64,000 bases of DNA from JALZKA01 sp963753385 (GTDB taxonomy: Bacteria; Actinomycetota; Thermoleophilia; Solirubrobacterales; 70-9). The stretch lies in assembly GCA_963753385.1 (NCBI GenBank), contig CAVWCC010000005.1:695566-759565 (forward strand), read 5' to 3'. The position numbers were made by a program, and so were the translations under genes. Position 1 is the stretch's first letter. Every line of letters begins with the position of its first letter. Below are positions 1 to 9,123 of the stretch, piece after piece. A model generated the notes under the pieces. It had not been told where the DNA came from and made no database searches. It saw nothing but the letters and a program-made list of their open reading frames with translations.

Positions 1-1276
1 CTGGGCGACGACCTTGAGGGAGTGCAGCACCGTCGAGTGGTCACGGTCGAACTCGCGGGCGATCTGTGCGAGGGAGAGCGGCGTGAGCTCGCGAGTGAGG
101 AACATCGCGAGCTGCCGGGCGCGGGTGACGCGTGGCGTGCGCTGCTTGGAGACGAGGACCTCACGCGGCACGCTGAGCACCGAAGAGACCGCCTCCTGGA
201 TCGAGGCGACACTGGGCGTCGCGATGACGCCCTCGCTCCCCGCCTGGGATTCGGGCGTGACGGGCAGCGCGCGGGCCAGGGCCGAGCCCGCGAGCGGCTC
301 GTCGAACACGGAGGAGACCGCGAGGACGCGAGTGAGTGCGCCCTCGAGGCGACGGACGTTGCCGGGCACGCGAGTCGCGATCGTGCGCAGGACATCGGGG
401 TCGGGGAGCTGGTCGACCGCGTCGCCCGCGAAGCGCCAGAGCAGCGCGATGCGCGTGCGGAGGTCCGGGGGCTCGACCTCAACGGTCAGTCCCCATTCGA
501 AGCGGTCGCGTAGGCGCTGTTCGAGCCGCTCGAGCGAGCCCGGCGGGCGGTCGCTCGAGAGCACGATCTGCTTGCCGGCCGCGAACAGGGCGTTGAAGGT
601 GTGGACGAACTCCTCCTCGGTCCGCGGCTTGCCTTCGAGGATCTGGACATCGTCGATCAGAAGCGCGTCGAGGCCGCGGTAGCGCTCCTTGAAGCGCTCC
701 GGCCCGTCGGCGCGCAGCGCCGCGACGAACTCGCTCGTGAAGCGCTCGGCGGTCGTGTAGTGGAAGGTCAGGTCGGGGTGGTGGTCGCGGTAGTAGCCCG
801 CGATCGCGCCCAGGAGATGGGTCTTGCCAAGCCCTGGCGGCCCGTGCAGGAACAGCGGGTTGTAGGCCTCGCCGGGAAGCTCGGCGACGGCGAGGGCGGC
901 GCTGTGGGCAAAGCGGCTGCCGGGGCCGATCACGAACCGGTCGAAGGTGTGCGTGGCGTCGATCGGCAGCGGCTCGGCGACCGTGCGCCTCGTGCCGCCG
1001 CGCGCCGCGCTCATCCCGTTCGGCGTCCACCAGGACGATCCGCTCGAGCTCGGTCGTGAGCCGGCGTAGGGACCCCTCGAGCTGGTCGAGGTAGCGCCGC
1101 TCGACCCACGTCCGCACCCGCGTCGGGCCGGTGATATAGAGGGTCTCGGCGCTCGACCCGACCGCGCGAAGCGGCTCGAGCCAGAGGTCGAAGGTGGCCG
1201 CCGGCAGGGAGGCCTGGAGCTCCGACCTGACTCGCTGCCAGATCGCGGCAGGGTCGTCTTCGGTCGGTGGCGCCAC
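1..1276 (-). CDS. dnaA: Chromosomal replication initiator DnaA (3' end cut by window edge, one frameshift)
   Basis: DnaA opens oriC and starts replication. Domain I is visible just after the GTG at 1276 (residues IWQRVRSELQ...FDLWLEPL). After a frameshift near 1015, in the variable domain II linker, come the AAA+ Walker A GPPGLGKTH, Walker B LLIDDVQ, and the DnaA-box-binding domain IV with QIARDFDRDHSTVLHS. Only the last few residues are outside the window. The GTG is chosen because homologues begin just before the IWQ helix. The gene is divergent from rpmH, the usual actinobacterial arrangement. The frameshift most likely reflects a sequence error, since both halves are fully conserved. Confidence 0.95.
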
Positions 1277-1349
1277 GACCGCCGACCTTAACGACGGCCT
1301 TCGGGCCCGCCTCCTGCCCACCCCGCAAATCGCGGCGAAAACCGGGGGC

Positions 1350-1355
1350 TATACT
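1350..1355 (+). promoter_or_regulatory. -10 box of the rpmH promoter
   Basis: TATACT lies 51 bases upstream of the rpmH start in the 130-base dnaA/rpmH divergent gap. No good -35 hexamer is visible 17 bases upstream. No consensus DnaA box (TTATCCACA) was seen in this gap, so I do not call it oriC. Confidence 0.45.
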
Positions 1356-1406
1356 GGCCGTCGCCCACGGCGGCTATCTGGGCCCGCCGGGCCCGACCTC
1401 TCGATC

Positions 1407-1541
1407 ATGAAGCGCACCTGGCAGCCAAAGAAGCGGAAGCGCGCGAAGACCCACGGGTTTCGCGGGCGGATGCGCACCCGCGCCGGGCGCGACGTGATCA
1501 GGCGACGCCGGCGCAAGGGCCGCAAGCGCCTCACCCCCTGA
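1407..1541 (+). CDS. rpmH: 50S ribosomal protein L34
   Basis: A 44-residue basic protein starting MKRTWQPKKRKRAKTHGF and ending in the typical GRKRLTP-type tail; family size is 44-47 residues. It is a structural component of the large ribosomal subunit. The stop codon TGA shares its last base with the ATG of rnpA (TGATG), so the two are translationally coupled, as in most bacteria. Confidence 0.97.
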   Translation: MKRTWQPKKRKRAKTHGFRGRMRTRAGRDVIRRRRRKGRKRLTP

Positions 1542-1927
1542 TGCCGCCCGGCGATGACGGGCGCAAGCGTGGCCGGCTGTCGCGGAGCGGTGACTTCGAC
1601 CGCGTCTACCGCGACGGCCGCTCGCACTCGAACCGCTTCCTCGTGCTCTACGCCTTCCCGCGCGAGGCCGGCGACTCGCCCACCGAGGGCGAGGACGACG
1701 TGCGCCTCGGCGTCTCGGTCAGCCGCAAGGTCGGCGGGGCGACCGAGCGCAACGCGGTCAAGCGCGCGCTCCGCGAGGCATTCTGGGCGCTCGGCGACCG
1801 CCTTCCCGCGGGCTACGACTTCGTGCTCGTCGCCCGCCCCGACATGGCCGGGCTGGTCGAGCGCGACGGCACGGGCGGCGTCGAGGCCGCGCTCGGCGAG
1901 CTGTTCGCGGAATCGGGTGTCTCATGA
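1541..1927 (+). CDS. rnpA: Ribonuclease P protein component
   Basis: Protein cofactor of RNase P, which matures tRNA 5' ends. At 128 residues it is of normal length. It has the N-terminal LSRSGDFDRVYRDGRS segment and the signature RNR-like helix around residues 61-75 (SRKVGGATERNAVKRALRE), where the family's RNA-binding motif lies. It starts inside the rpmH stop codon and is followed 25 bases later by yidD. Confidence 0.96.
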   Translation: MPPGDDGRKRGRLSRSGDFDRVYRDGRSHSNRFLVLYAFPREAGDSPTEGEDDVRLGVSVSRKVGGATERNAVKRALREAFWALGDRLPAGYDFVLVARPDMAGLVERDGTGGVEAALGELFAESGVS

Positions 1928-1944
1928 GCGACGTAAGTCCGGGG

Positions 1945-1960
1945 CGTAACACGTGAAACG
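1945..1960. promoter_or_regulatory. Degenerate parS-like 16-mer
   Basis: The sequence CGTAACACGTGAAACG matches 12 of 16 positions of the canonical parS TGTTTCACGTGAAACA, with the right half CACGTGAAAC perfect. It overlaps the GTG start codon of yidD. ParA/ParB are encoded 8 kb away and parS sites usually lie near the origin. A chance match driven by the GTGAAACGC start region is possible. Confidence 0.35.
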
Positions 1961-2252
1961 CGCCCAAAACCTCCTCGTCACCGTCTTCCTCGCCCCGCTG
2001 CGCCTCTACGGCCGCTTCATCTCGCCCGCGCTGCCGCGCCGCTGCAAGTACGAGCCGACCTGCTCCGCCTACGCCGAGCAGGCCGTGCGCGAGCTCGGGA
2101 TCGTGCGCGGCACGATCGTCGCCGGCTGGCGTCTGCTCCGCTGCAACCCGTGGAGCCACGGCGGCTGGGACCCGGTCGCGGACCGCACCCTGTTCCGCGA
2201 GCACGGCCACACCCACTCCGGGCACGGCCATGAGCCGGGAGCGCCGGCGTGA
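1953..2252 (+). CDS. yidD: Membrane protein insertion efficiency factor YidD
   Basis: A 99-residue protein with the family core: an N-terminal amphipathic segment, RRCKYEPTCSAYAEQAV, and RLLRCNPWSHGGWDPV. YidD assists YidC-mediated membrane insertion. The start is GTG. Its C-terminus is His/Gly-rich (HGHTHSGHGH), which is common in actinobacteria. The stop overlaps the GTG start of yidC by four bases. Confidence 0.95.
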   Translation: MKRAQNLLVTVFLAPLRLYGRFISPALPRRCKYEPTCSAYAEQAVRELGIVRGTIVAGWRLLRCNPWSHGGWDPVADRTLFREHGHTHSGHGHEPGAPA

Positions 2253-2986
2253 TCGTCGCCAACATCCTCCAGCCCCTGATCGACGCCGCCGATTGGGTGA
2301 TCACGTTCTTCCACGACGACGTCGGGCTCAGCTGGGGTTTCTCGATCGTCGCGCTGACCTTCGCGACCCGCCTCGTGATCCTGCCGCTGTCGGTCTCGCA
2401 GATCCGCTCGATGCGTGCCCTCCAGGCGTACGCGCCGCAGATCAAGCAGCTCCAGGAGCGCTACAAGGACGACAAGCAGCGCCAGCAGCGCGAGCTGATC
2501 GCGTTCTACCAGGAGAACAAGATCAACCCGTTCGCCTCCTGCATCCCGCTGATCCTCCAGCTGCCGGTATTCCTCGCCCTCTACCAGCTGCTGAACGGGC
2601 AGACCTTCAAGGACGAGATGCTCGCGCAGCCCCCGGTCAGCTTCTTCTTCATCGACAACCTGACCGAGAAGGCCACGGGCGGCGCGCTGGTTGCGCTGAT
2701 CATCCTGTTCATCGTCACCCAGCTCGGCGCGAGCGCGGTGATGGCCGGCCGGGCCGAGGGCACCCAGCGGACGATCATGTTCGTGCTGCCGTTCGCGTTC
2801 GCGCCGTTCGTGATCACGTTCCCGGCCGGGCTGGCGGTCTACTGGATCTCGACCAACGTCTGGACGCTCGGCCAGCAGCTCGTCGTCAGGTTCTTCTTCC
2901 CGCCGCCGCCGATCCCGACGGTCGAGGAGCTCGAGGCGACGAAGCCGCCCCCGCCACCTCCGCGCAAGAAGAAGAAGCGGCGATAG
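2249..2986 (+). CDS. yidC: Membrane protein insertase YidC/Oxa1
   Basis: Inserts membrane proteins with or without SecYEG. At 245 residues it is the short Gram-positive/actinobacterial form without the large periplasmic domain. Visible features: N-terminal hydrophobic segment (residues 25-50), the cytoplasmic coiled hairpin YAPQIKQLQERYKDDKQRQQ, FASCIPLILQLPVFLALYQ, two further membrane segments, and a Pro/Lys-rich C-tail (PPPPPPRKKKKRR) that can contact ribosomes. The GTG start overlaps the yidD stop (GTGA). Confidence 0.95.
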   Translation: MIVANILQPLIDAADWVITFFHDDVGLSWGFSIVALTFATRLVILPLSVSQIRSMRALQAYAPQIKQLQERYKDDKQRQQRELIAFYQENKINPFASCIPLILQLPVFLALYQLLNGQTFKDEMLAQPPVSFFFIDNLTEKATGGALVALIILFIVTQLGASAVMAGRAEGTQRTIMFVLPFAFAPFVITFPAGLAVYWISTNVWTLGQQLVVRFFFPPPPIPTVEELEATKPPPPPPRKKKKRR

Positions 2987-3050
2987 CGCGCACTCGTCCT
3001 GCTTCCGATTCGCGTTCGCCGTGGGAAATCCTTCTATAGAGTCACGCGCC

Positions 3051-3545
3051 GTGGGTGCTGAGGCGATTCCGGCGGAGCCGGCGGAGCGGGTCCGCGCGAT
3101 CCTCGAGCGCGTCGTCGAGGCGCTCGAGCTCGAGGCGTCGATCGACGTCACCGAGGACGAGCGGCAGATCACCGGCACGATCGACGGGGAGGACGTTGGG
3201 CGCCTGATCGGCCGCCGCGGGCAGACGATCGACGCCGTGCAGTTCATCTGCTACCGCGCGGCCCAGCGCGGCGCGGTCGACCGCAAGCGCGTGATCGTCG
3301 ACGCCGCGGGTTACCGCGAGCGCCGCCGCGAGCAGGTCGAGGGCCAGGCCGACCGCGCCGCCGAGCGTGCGCTCGAGACCGGCAAGGAGATCGAGCTCGA
3401 GCCGATGACGCCGACCGAGCGCAAGGTCGTCCACGACCACCTCGCCGAGCGCTCCGGAGTCGAGACCTTCAGCGAGGGCGACGAGCCCGACCGCAGCGTG
3501 ATCGTCGCCCCGCTCGTGAACGGCGAGGGCTCAGACGACAAGTGA
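3051..3545 (+). CDS. jag: Jag/KhpB family RNA-binding protein (KH + R3H)
   Basis: A KH domain carries the GRLIGRRGQTIDAVQF loop at about residues 60-75. It is followed by an R3H region, where the typical arginine-histidine pair appears as RKVVHDHLAE. Jag/KhpB is a KhpA partner in post-transcriptional control of cell-wall and division genes. An in-frame GTG at 3021 would add ten residues. I prefer GTG 3051 because a TATAGA -10 box at 3035-3040 would place transcription within a few bases of it. The stop is the first codon of the structured intergenic element that precedes rsmG. Confidence 0.88.
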   Translation: MGAEAIPAEPAERVRAILERVVEALELEASIDVTEDERQITGTIDGEDVGRLIGRRGQTIDAVQFICYRAAQRGAVDRKRVIVDAAGYRERRREQVEGQADRAAERALETGKEIELEPMTPTERKVVHDHLAERSGVETFSEGDEPDRSVIVAPLVNGEGSDDK

Positions 3546-3591
3546 GGCGGAGCCCGAAGGGCGAGCCGAGCCCCGCCGTTGTTGAGGCGGC
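3543..3591 (+). repeat. Two-hairpin intergenic element, copy 1 (jag-rsmG gap)
   Basis: The whole gap between the jag stop and the rsmG start is a copy of a sequence also found at 44455-44509. Hairpin A is GCCC-GAA-GGGC (3552-3562). A conserved linker GAGCCGAGCC follows. Hairpin B is CCGCC-GTTGTTGA-GGCGG (3573-3590). The 3' arm of hairpin B includes GAGG, the only Shine-Dalgarno for the TTG start of rsmG. In the second copy both stems differ in sequence yet stay paired. Confidence 0.7.
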
Positions 3592-4263
3592 TTGACTGAG
3601 CTCGGACCCGAGGCCCGCGCGCAGCTCGAGACGGTCCTCGAGCTGCTGGCCGCGGATCCACGCTCGCTCAGCTCGGTCCGCGACCCGCAGGAAGCCTGGC
3701 GAGCCCACGTCGCCGACTCCCTCACCGGTCTCGAGGTCTCGGCGCTCCAGTCGGCACGGGCGATCGCCGACGTCGGCTCGGGCGCCGGCTTCCCGGGCTT
3801 CGTCCTCGCGGTCGCGCTGCCCGCCGCGAGGGTCGACCTGATCGAGTCCGTGGCCCGCAAGTGCGAGTTCATGCGCGACGCCGCCGAGCGGGCGGGGATC
3901 GAGAACGTGCGCGTGGTCAACGCACGCTCCGAGGAGCACGCCGCGGGAGCCGGCCGCGAGGCCTACGACGTCGTTACCGCCCGCGCGGTCGCCCGCCTGG
4001 CCACGCTCGCCGAGCTGGCGTCGCCGCTGCTCCGCGAGGGCGGGACGCTCGTCGCCTGGAAGGGCCGCCGCGACCCGGACGAGGAGTCCGAGCTGGGCCG
4101 GGCGAGCGAGGTGCTGGCGATGGCGCCGCGGAAGATCATCGAGGTGGGGGAGAGCGCCGGCTACGAGCACCGGCACCTCCACGTCGTGCGCAAGACGGGC
4201 CGGACACCCGAAAACCTCCCGCGTCGCCCGGGCGTCGCCAAGAAGCGCCCATTCTCCGGCTAG
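3592..4263 (+). CDS. rsmG: 16S rRNA (guanine527-N7)-methyltransferase RsmG
   Basis: SAM-dependent methyltransferase modifying G527 of 16S rRNA in the decoding region. At 223 residues it is of normal length. It shows the SAM-binding motif I IADVGSGAGFPGF (residues 61-73), VDLIESVARKCEF and VVTARAVARL. The TTG start follows the two-hairpin element directly. The stop is interlocked with that of the convergent lysX-like gene in one CTAG (4260-4263). In most relatives parA follows here; in this genome about 5.8 kb intervenes. Confidence 0.95.
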   Translation: MTELGPEARAQLETVLELLAADPRSLSSVRDPQEAWRAHVADSLTGLEVSALQSARAIADVGSGAGFPGFVLAVALPAARVDLIESVARKCEFMRDAAERAGIENVRVVNARSEEHAAGAGREAYDVVTARAVARLATLAELASPLLREGGTLVAWKGRRDPDEESELGRASEVLAMAPRKIIEVGESAGYEHRHLHVVRKTGRTPENLPRRPGVAKKRPFSG

Positions 4264-7200
4264 CCGGGCCGGCCGTCCGTCCGAGCGGCCTGGCGGACGG
4301 GAGGGACAAGGAGCCGCCCGACCACGGGCAGCTCGATGAACCCCTCGATGCTCGCGTAGAGCAGCGCGACCTTGGGCAGGTCGGCGACCTCGTCGATCAC
4401 CAGGGAACGCGGCAGCCACTCGGGGCCGAACTTCTGGTTGAAGTCGCGCAGCGACTGGATCTGGAAGAACGGATTCAGGCCGCGCGCGAGCCGGCGCTCG
4501 AGCCGGCCCCAGAGGCCCGCGTCCTCGGCGCTGTCGAGCAGCCGGCCCCAGGCGGCGAAGTTGAGCGAGAGACGCCTCACCCCGGCGGGCGCGAGGCCGA
4601 GCGCGGCGTTGGCGATCAGGAACTCGGTCAGGCCGTTCGCCGAATCCGGCCGCCGCCGCATCAGGTCGAGGGAGTACCCGGGCTCGTCGCCGTAGCAGGG
4701 GACGAACCGCAGGAAGCCCGCCACTCCGCCCGAAGCGTCGCGGGCCAGTGCGATCACGAAGTCCGGCTCGCGGCCCTCGACGTCCTCGCCCAGCTCCATC
4801 GTGAACCCGCGCTCGGCTTCGCCCGCACGCCACTCGGCGCTGATCTCATTCAGCTCCGCAACGAGGTCCGCGGGCGCCTCCGACTCGCGCACCAGCTCGA
4901 ACCGGTGGTCCCGGCCGACCCGGTTGACGGCCGCGCGGACCGCCTTCATCTCAGGTCCCTCGAGGGTGAAGCGGTCGCACCGGAGGATCGCCTCGTCGCC
5001 CAGGTAGAGCGAGTGCATCCCGCGCTCGCGGTAGAGCGGCGCGTCGGACTCCCTTACTGCGAGGAACGCGACCCGCCAGCCGCGCTGGGCGCAGAAGTCG
5101 AGGAACTCGTCGATCGTCCGGCCGGTGTCCTCAGGCGGGCCGATCGGGTCGCTCGCCACCATCGCGTGGCCGCGCACATAGACGTAGGCGATCAGCGAGC
5201 GCCCGTCGGCGGAGAAGAAGTAGCTCTTGTCGCGCCGAAGTGCGAAGTAGGCGAGTGTGTCGGTGCCGTAAGAGCGGACGATCTGCTCCGCCCGGGCGCG
5301 CGCCGCCGCAGCGGGCGGGCGGCCTTCGACCAGCGGGCGGAGGACGAGGTAGACCAGCATCGCCGCCCCGGCGATCCCCAGGACCAGGAGCGCGTCGCCG
5401 AAGAAGTCGCTGAACAGGGCCCGCTGGTACTCGTAGGGGCCCGAGAGCCCGACGAGCCCGGCGAAGGCGGTCTCGGCGATCCCGCCCAGCGTGAGGTCGG
5501 GGCTGATGTGGTCGCGCTCGAAGAACAGGGAGAGCGCGGTGAACGCGTAGACCCCGGCGAGGTAGATCGGCACGAACGCCACGACGTCTGCGAGCGAGCC
5601 CGGGTCGCTCGCGGGCGCGGAAGTCGTGCCGGAACCAGATCAGCGCGGCCACCATCCCGACGGCGAGCAGCGCCGCCATCGGATCGGGCCCCTTCAGGAC
5701 ATGGAGGATCGCCGCCGCGGAGAACAGGATGGTCGCGATCGCCCAGGCCCGTCGCTTTCCGCGGGCGATGCCGCGCGAGATCGCCAGAAGGCCCAGACCG
5801 ACGGCGACCGAGAGCACGAACGTCACGCTGCGGCTGCCGCGCTCGAGCAGCTCGCCGTCGCCGAACGACCAGTGCACGATCGGCGCCGTCGGCAGCAGCG
5901 ACAGCAGGCCGACGAGCACCGTCAACCAGGCGAGCGGGCGCAGCGAGCGCGGTCGACGGGTCGGAGCGGCGGTGCCGGCCGAGGGCTCCTCGAATGCCGC
6001 CGGGGCCGGGGCGGGGGAGACCGGCTCGGGCTCAGCCGGCGCGAGGTCGTCCAGGGTCGCCGCGGGGTGCGCATCGCCGGCGCCGTCGCGGGGGCGCAGG
6101 GTGGGAAAGAGGATCACATCGCGGATCGACTCGACTCCGGAGAGCAGCATCACCAGCCGATCGAGGCCGATGCCGAGCCCACCGGTGGGTGGCAGGCCGT
6201 ACTCGAGCGCGCGCACGTAGTCGTCGTCGACCGGCTCGGCCTCCTCGTCTCCGCCCGCCTGGAGCTCAGCCTCGGCGGCGAACCGCTCCGCCTGGTCGAC
6301 CGGGTCGTTGAGCTCGCTGTAGGCGTTCGCGAGCTCGCGCCCGGCGACGACCAGCTCGAACCGCTCGACCAGCGCCGGGTCGTCGCGATGGGCGCGGGCG
6401 AGGGGCGAGACCTCGCGGGGGTGGTCCATCACGAATGTCGGCTCGCGGAGCTTCGCCTCGCAGGTCGCGTCGTAGACCTCGCTCATGATCTTGCCCGAGC
6501 CCCAGACATCGAGCCACTCGACGCCGTGTTCGTCGGCGATCTCGCGCGCCCGCTCGACCGGCATCGTCGGGTGCATCGAAACACCGGCGTGCTCCTCGAT
6601 CAGAGCAGCCATCGTCACCCGGCGCCACGGCGGCTGCAGGTCGACGTCGCGGTCGTCGATCCGGACCACCGTGGTGCCGAGCGCGTCCTGCGCGGCGGTC
6701 GACACGATCGCCTCGGTCAGCTCCATCATGTCGTGGTAGTCGCCGAACGCCTGGTAGGCCTCGAGGAGGGTGAACTCCGGGTTGTGGCGGGTGTCGAGGC
6801 CCTCATTGCGGAACACCCTGCCGATCTCGAACACCCGGTTCATCCCGCCGACGATGAGGCGCTTCAGCGGCAGCTCGAGCGCGATTCGCAGGTACATCTC
6901 GATGTCGAGCGCGTTGTGATGCGTTACGAAAGGCCGCGCCGCCGCGCCGCCGGCCTGGCTCAAGAGAACCGGGGTCTCGACCTCCCGGAACCCGCGCTCG
7001 CGCAACACGCGGCGGGTGGTCGAGATGACGGTCGAGCGGATCGCGAACGTCTCGCGCGCCGGCGGGTCGACGATCAGGTCGAGATACCGCTCGCGGTAGC
7101 GGGCCTCGGGATCGGTCAGCCCATGGCGACGGTCCGGCAATGGACGGAGCGCCTTGGAGAGGAGCTCGAACCGGTCGATCCGGACCGAGAGCTCGCCGTG

Positions 7201-7632
7201 GTCGGTGGTCACGACCGTGCCCTCGACGCCGATCCAGTCGCCGAGGTCGAGGTGGCTGAAGTCGGTCAGCGCCTCCTCGCCCACGGCGTCCCGTGTGATC
7301 AGCAGCTGGACCGTTCCGCTCTCGTCCTGGAGGTCGGCGAAGTCGAGGCCGCCGTGTCGCCGCTCGCCCATGACCCGGCCGGCGACTCGTACCGTCTCGC
7401 CGGTGTCGCTTCCGGCGGTGAGGTCGCCGAACCGTTCCCGGAGCTCGGCGGCCGTCGCGTCGCGGTCGAAGCGCACGGGGTAGGGCTCGACGCCACGCCG
7501 GCGGAGCCCCTCGAGCTTCTCGAGCCGCCGCTCGCGCGTCGCCTCCTCGAAACCGAGCGCTCCATCCCCTGAGTCGGCCGTCGCCGCCCCCGCGTCGCTC
7601 GTCGTCGGCTCGCTCGCGCTCACCGCGACCAT
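4260..7632 (-). CDS. Lysyl-tRNA synthetase fused to MprF-type lysyl-phosphatidylglycerol synthase (one frameshift)
   Basis: The N-terminal part (about residues 30-500) is a class II lysyl-tRNA synthetase: OB-fold anticodon-binding domain, motif 2 with RVFRNEGLDTRHNPEF, motif 3 with GLGIGLDRLVMLL. An Ala/Pro linker follows, then several membrane segments from about residue 550 (LTVLVGLLSLLPTAPIVHWSF onward). The last part is a cytosolic DUF2156/MprF acyltransferase-fold domain (DKSYFFSADGRSLIAYVYV). It would charge tRNA-Lys and transfer lysine to phosphatidylglycerol, lowering membrane charge. A frameshift near 5600 separates the membrane region from the end. Mycobacterial LysX has these parts in the opposite order. 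If the frameshift were real, an ATG at 5582 would start a separate synthase. Confidence 0.85.
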
Positions 7633-7683
7633 CGTCGCAGAACGTGCCGGAATTCGCGCGCAAACGTGCGAGGATTCGCGCCG

Positions 7684-9123
7684 GTGTCGGCGAGGAACCT
7701 CGACGCGATCATCGCGCAGGCGAAGCGCGATCGAGAACGGCTCGACTCGGGGGCGGTTGGCCCGGTCAGCCTGACGGCGATCGGGATCGCGAGCGTCGTC
7801 GGGGCCGGGATCTTCGTCACCACCGGGGCCGCGGCGGCCGAGTTCGCGGGCCCGGCCGTGGTCATCTCGTTCCTGATCGCCGGGTTTGCCGCCGCGGTGA
7901 CGGCGCTCTGCTACGCGGAGCTGGCGGCGATGATCCCGGTCGCCGGGTCCACCTACTCGTACGCCTACGCCACGTTCGGCTCTTTTCTCGCCTGGATTAT
8001 CGGCTGGGACCTGCTGCTGGAGTACCTGTTCGCGGCCTCGACCGTCGCCGTCGGCTGGGCCGGGTACGCGGATAGCGCCCTTCACTCCGCAGGGATCGAC
8101 CTGCCGCACGCCCTGACGACGCCGCCGTTCGGCGACGGCGACTCGGGCGCGTTCAACCTCCCCGCGGTGTTCATCGTGTTCGTCACCTGCGGCCTGCTGT
8201 TCGTGGGGATGCGCGAGTCGGCGCGGGCCAACAACGCGATGGTCGCCCTCAAGCTCACCGTCCTGCTGGCGTTCGCGGTCGCCGGCGTGTTCTTCATCAG
8301 CGGCGCCAACCTCGACCCGTTCGTGCCTCCGTCCGAGGGCGGGTTCGGCGAGTTCGGGGTGACCGGGGTCCTTCGCGCCGCCGGGGTGGTTTTCTTCGCC
8401 TACGTCGGCTTCGACGCGGTCTCGACGGCCGCCGCCGAAGCGCGGCAGCCACAGCGCACGATTCCGATCGGGCTGCTCGCAACGGTCGTGATCTCGACCG
8501 TGCTCTACGTGGTGATCGGGATCGTGATGGTCGGGATCGTGGACTACCGCGAGCTCAACGTCGCCGATCCGATCGCCGTCGCGGTGAAGGCCGCCGGGTC
8601 CTCGCTGGACTGGCTCGAAGCGGCGGTGTCGGTGGCCGCGGTGATCGGTCTCGCGGCCACGGTGATGGTCACCTTCTACGGCCAGACGCGGATCTTCATG
8701 CGGATGGCCTCCGACGGCATGCTGCCCGATCGACTCGGCCGAGTCAGCGGGCGGTTCAAGACCCCGGGGGCGGCCACCGTCGTCTGCGCCATCGCCGGCG
8801 CGCTCGTCGCCGGGGCGCTTCCGATCGACGTGTTGGGAGACCTCGTCTCGATCGGGACGCTGCTCTCGTTCACGATCGTCTGCGCCGCGGTCCTGGTGCT
8901 TCGCCGGCAGGAGCCGGACCTCGAGCGCCCGTTCAGGGTCCCGGCCGTCAAGTTCGTCGCGGGCGCGGCGATCGTCTCCTCGGTGGCGCTGATCGCAACC
9001 CTCCCGACCTCCACCTGGATCCGGCTGGCCGCCTGGCTCGTCATCGGCCTCGCGATCTATTTCACCTACGCGCGCACGCGCACGCAGGAGCGGATGTCCG
9101 CTCTAGCCGAGGGCGGCGCCTGA
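7684..9123 (+). CDS. APC-family amino acid permease (cationic amino acid transporter type)
   Basis: About 479 residues with some 12-14 hydrophobic segments. The APC hallmark GIASVVGAGIFVTTG lies in TM1, followed by TYSYAYATFGSFLAWIIGWDLLLEY and FFAYVGFDAVSTAAAEARQPQR. These match the CAT/YfnA-like branch, which imports basic or neutral amino acids. GTG 7684 follows a weak CGAGGA; GTG 7666 is an alternative start. It is divergent from the lysyl-tRNA synthetase fusion with only about 50 bases between, so a role in lysine supply is tempting but unproven. Its 3' end overlaps the convergent DMT gene by 21 bases. Confidence 0.87.
   Translation: MSARNLDAIIAQAKRDRERLDSGAVGPVSLTAIGIASVVGAGIFVTTGAAAAEFAGPAVVISFLIAGFAAAVTALCYAELAAMIPVAGSTYSYAYATFGSFLAWIIGWDLLLEYLFAASTVAVGWAGYADSALHSAGIDLPHALTTPPFGDGDSGAFNLPAVFIVFVTCGLLFVGMRESARANNAMVALKLTVLLAFAVAGVFFISGANLDPFVPPSEGGFGEFGVTGVLRAAGVVFFAYVGFDAVSTAAAEARQPQRTIPIGLLATVVISTVLYVVIGIVMVGIVDYRELNVADPIAVAVKAAGSSLDWLEAAVSVAAVIGLAATVMVTFYGQTRIFMRMASDGMLPDRLGRVSGRFKTPGAATVVCAIAGALVAGALPIDVLGDLVSIGTLLSFTIVCAAVLVLRRQEPDLERPFRVPAVKFVAGAAIVSSVALIATLPTSTWIRLAAWLVIGLAIYFTYARTRTQERMSALAEGGA

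Noticed and set aside
479..1276. dnaA as two genuine separate genes (domain I and domains III-IV)
   Set aside because: The first frame continues without a stop across the second, and the same kind of slip occurs in many other genes; a base error is simpler.
1277..1406. oriC in the dnaA/rpmH gap
   Set aside because: No TTATCCACA-type DnaA boxes or A/T-rich unwinding region were seen; the gap is only 130 bases.
3861..6311. Very long plus-strand open frame opposite rsmG and the lysyl-tRNA synthetase fusion
   Set aside because: It is Arg/Ala/Pro-rich, low in complexity and wholly overlaps well-conserved genes; long antisense frames are normal at this G+C.
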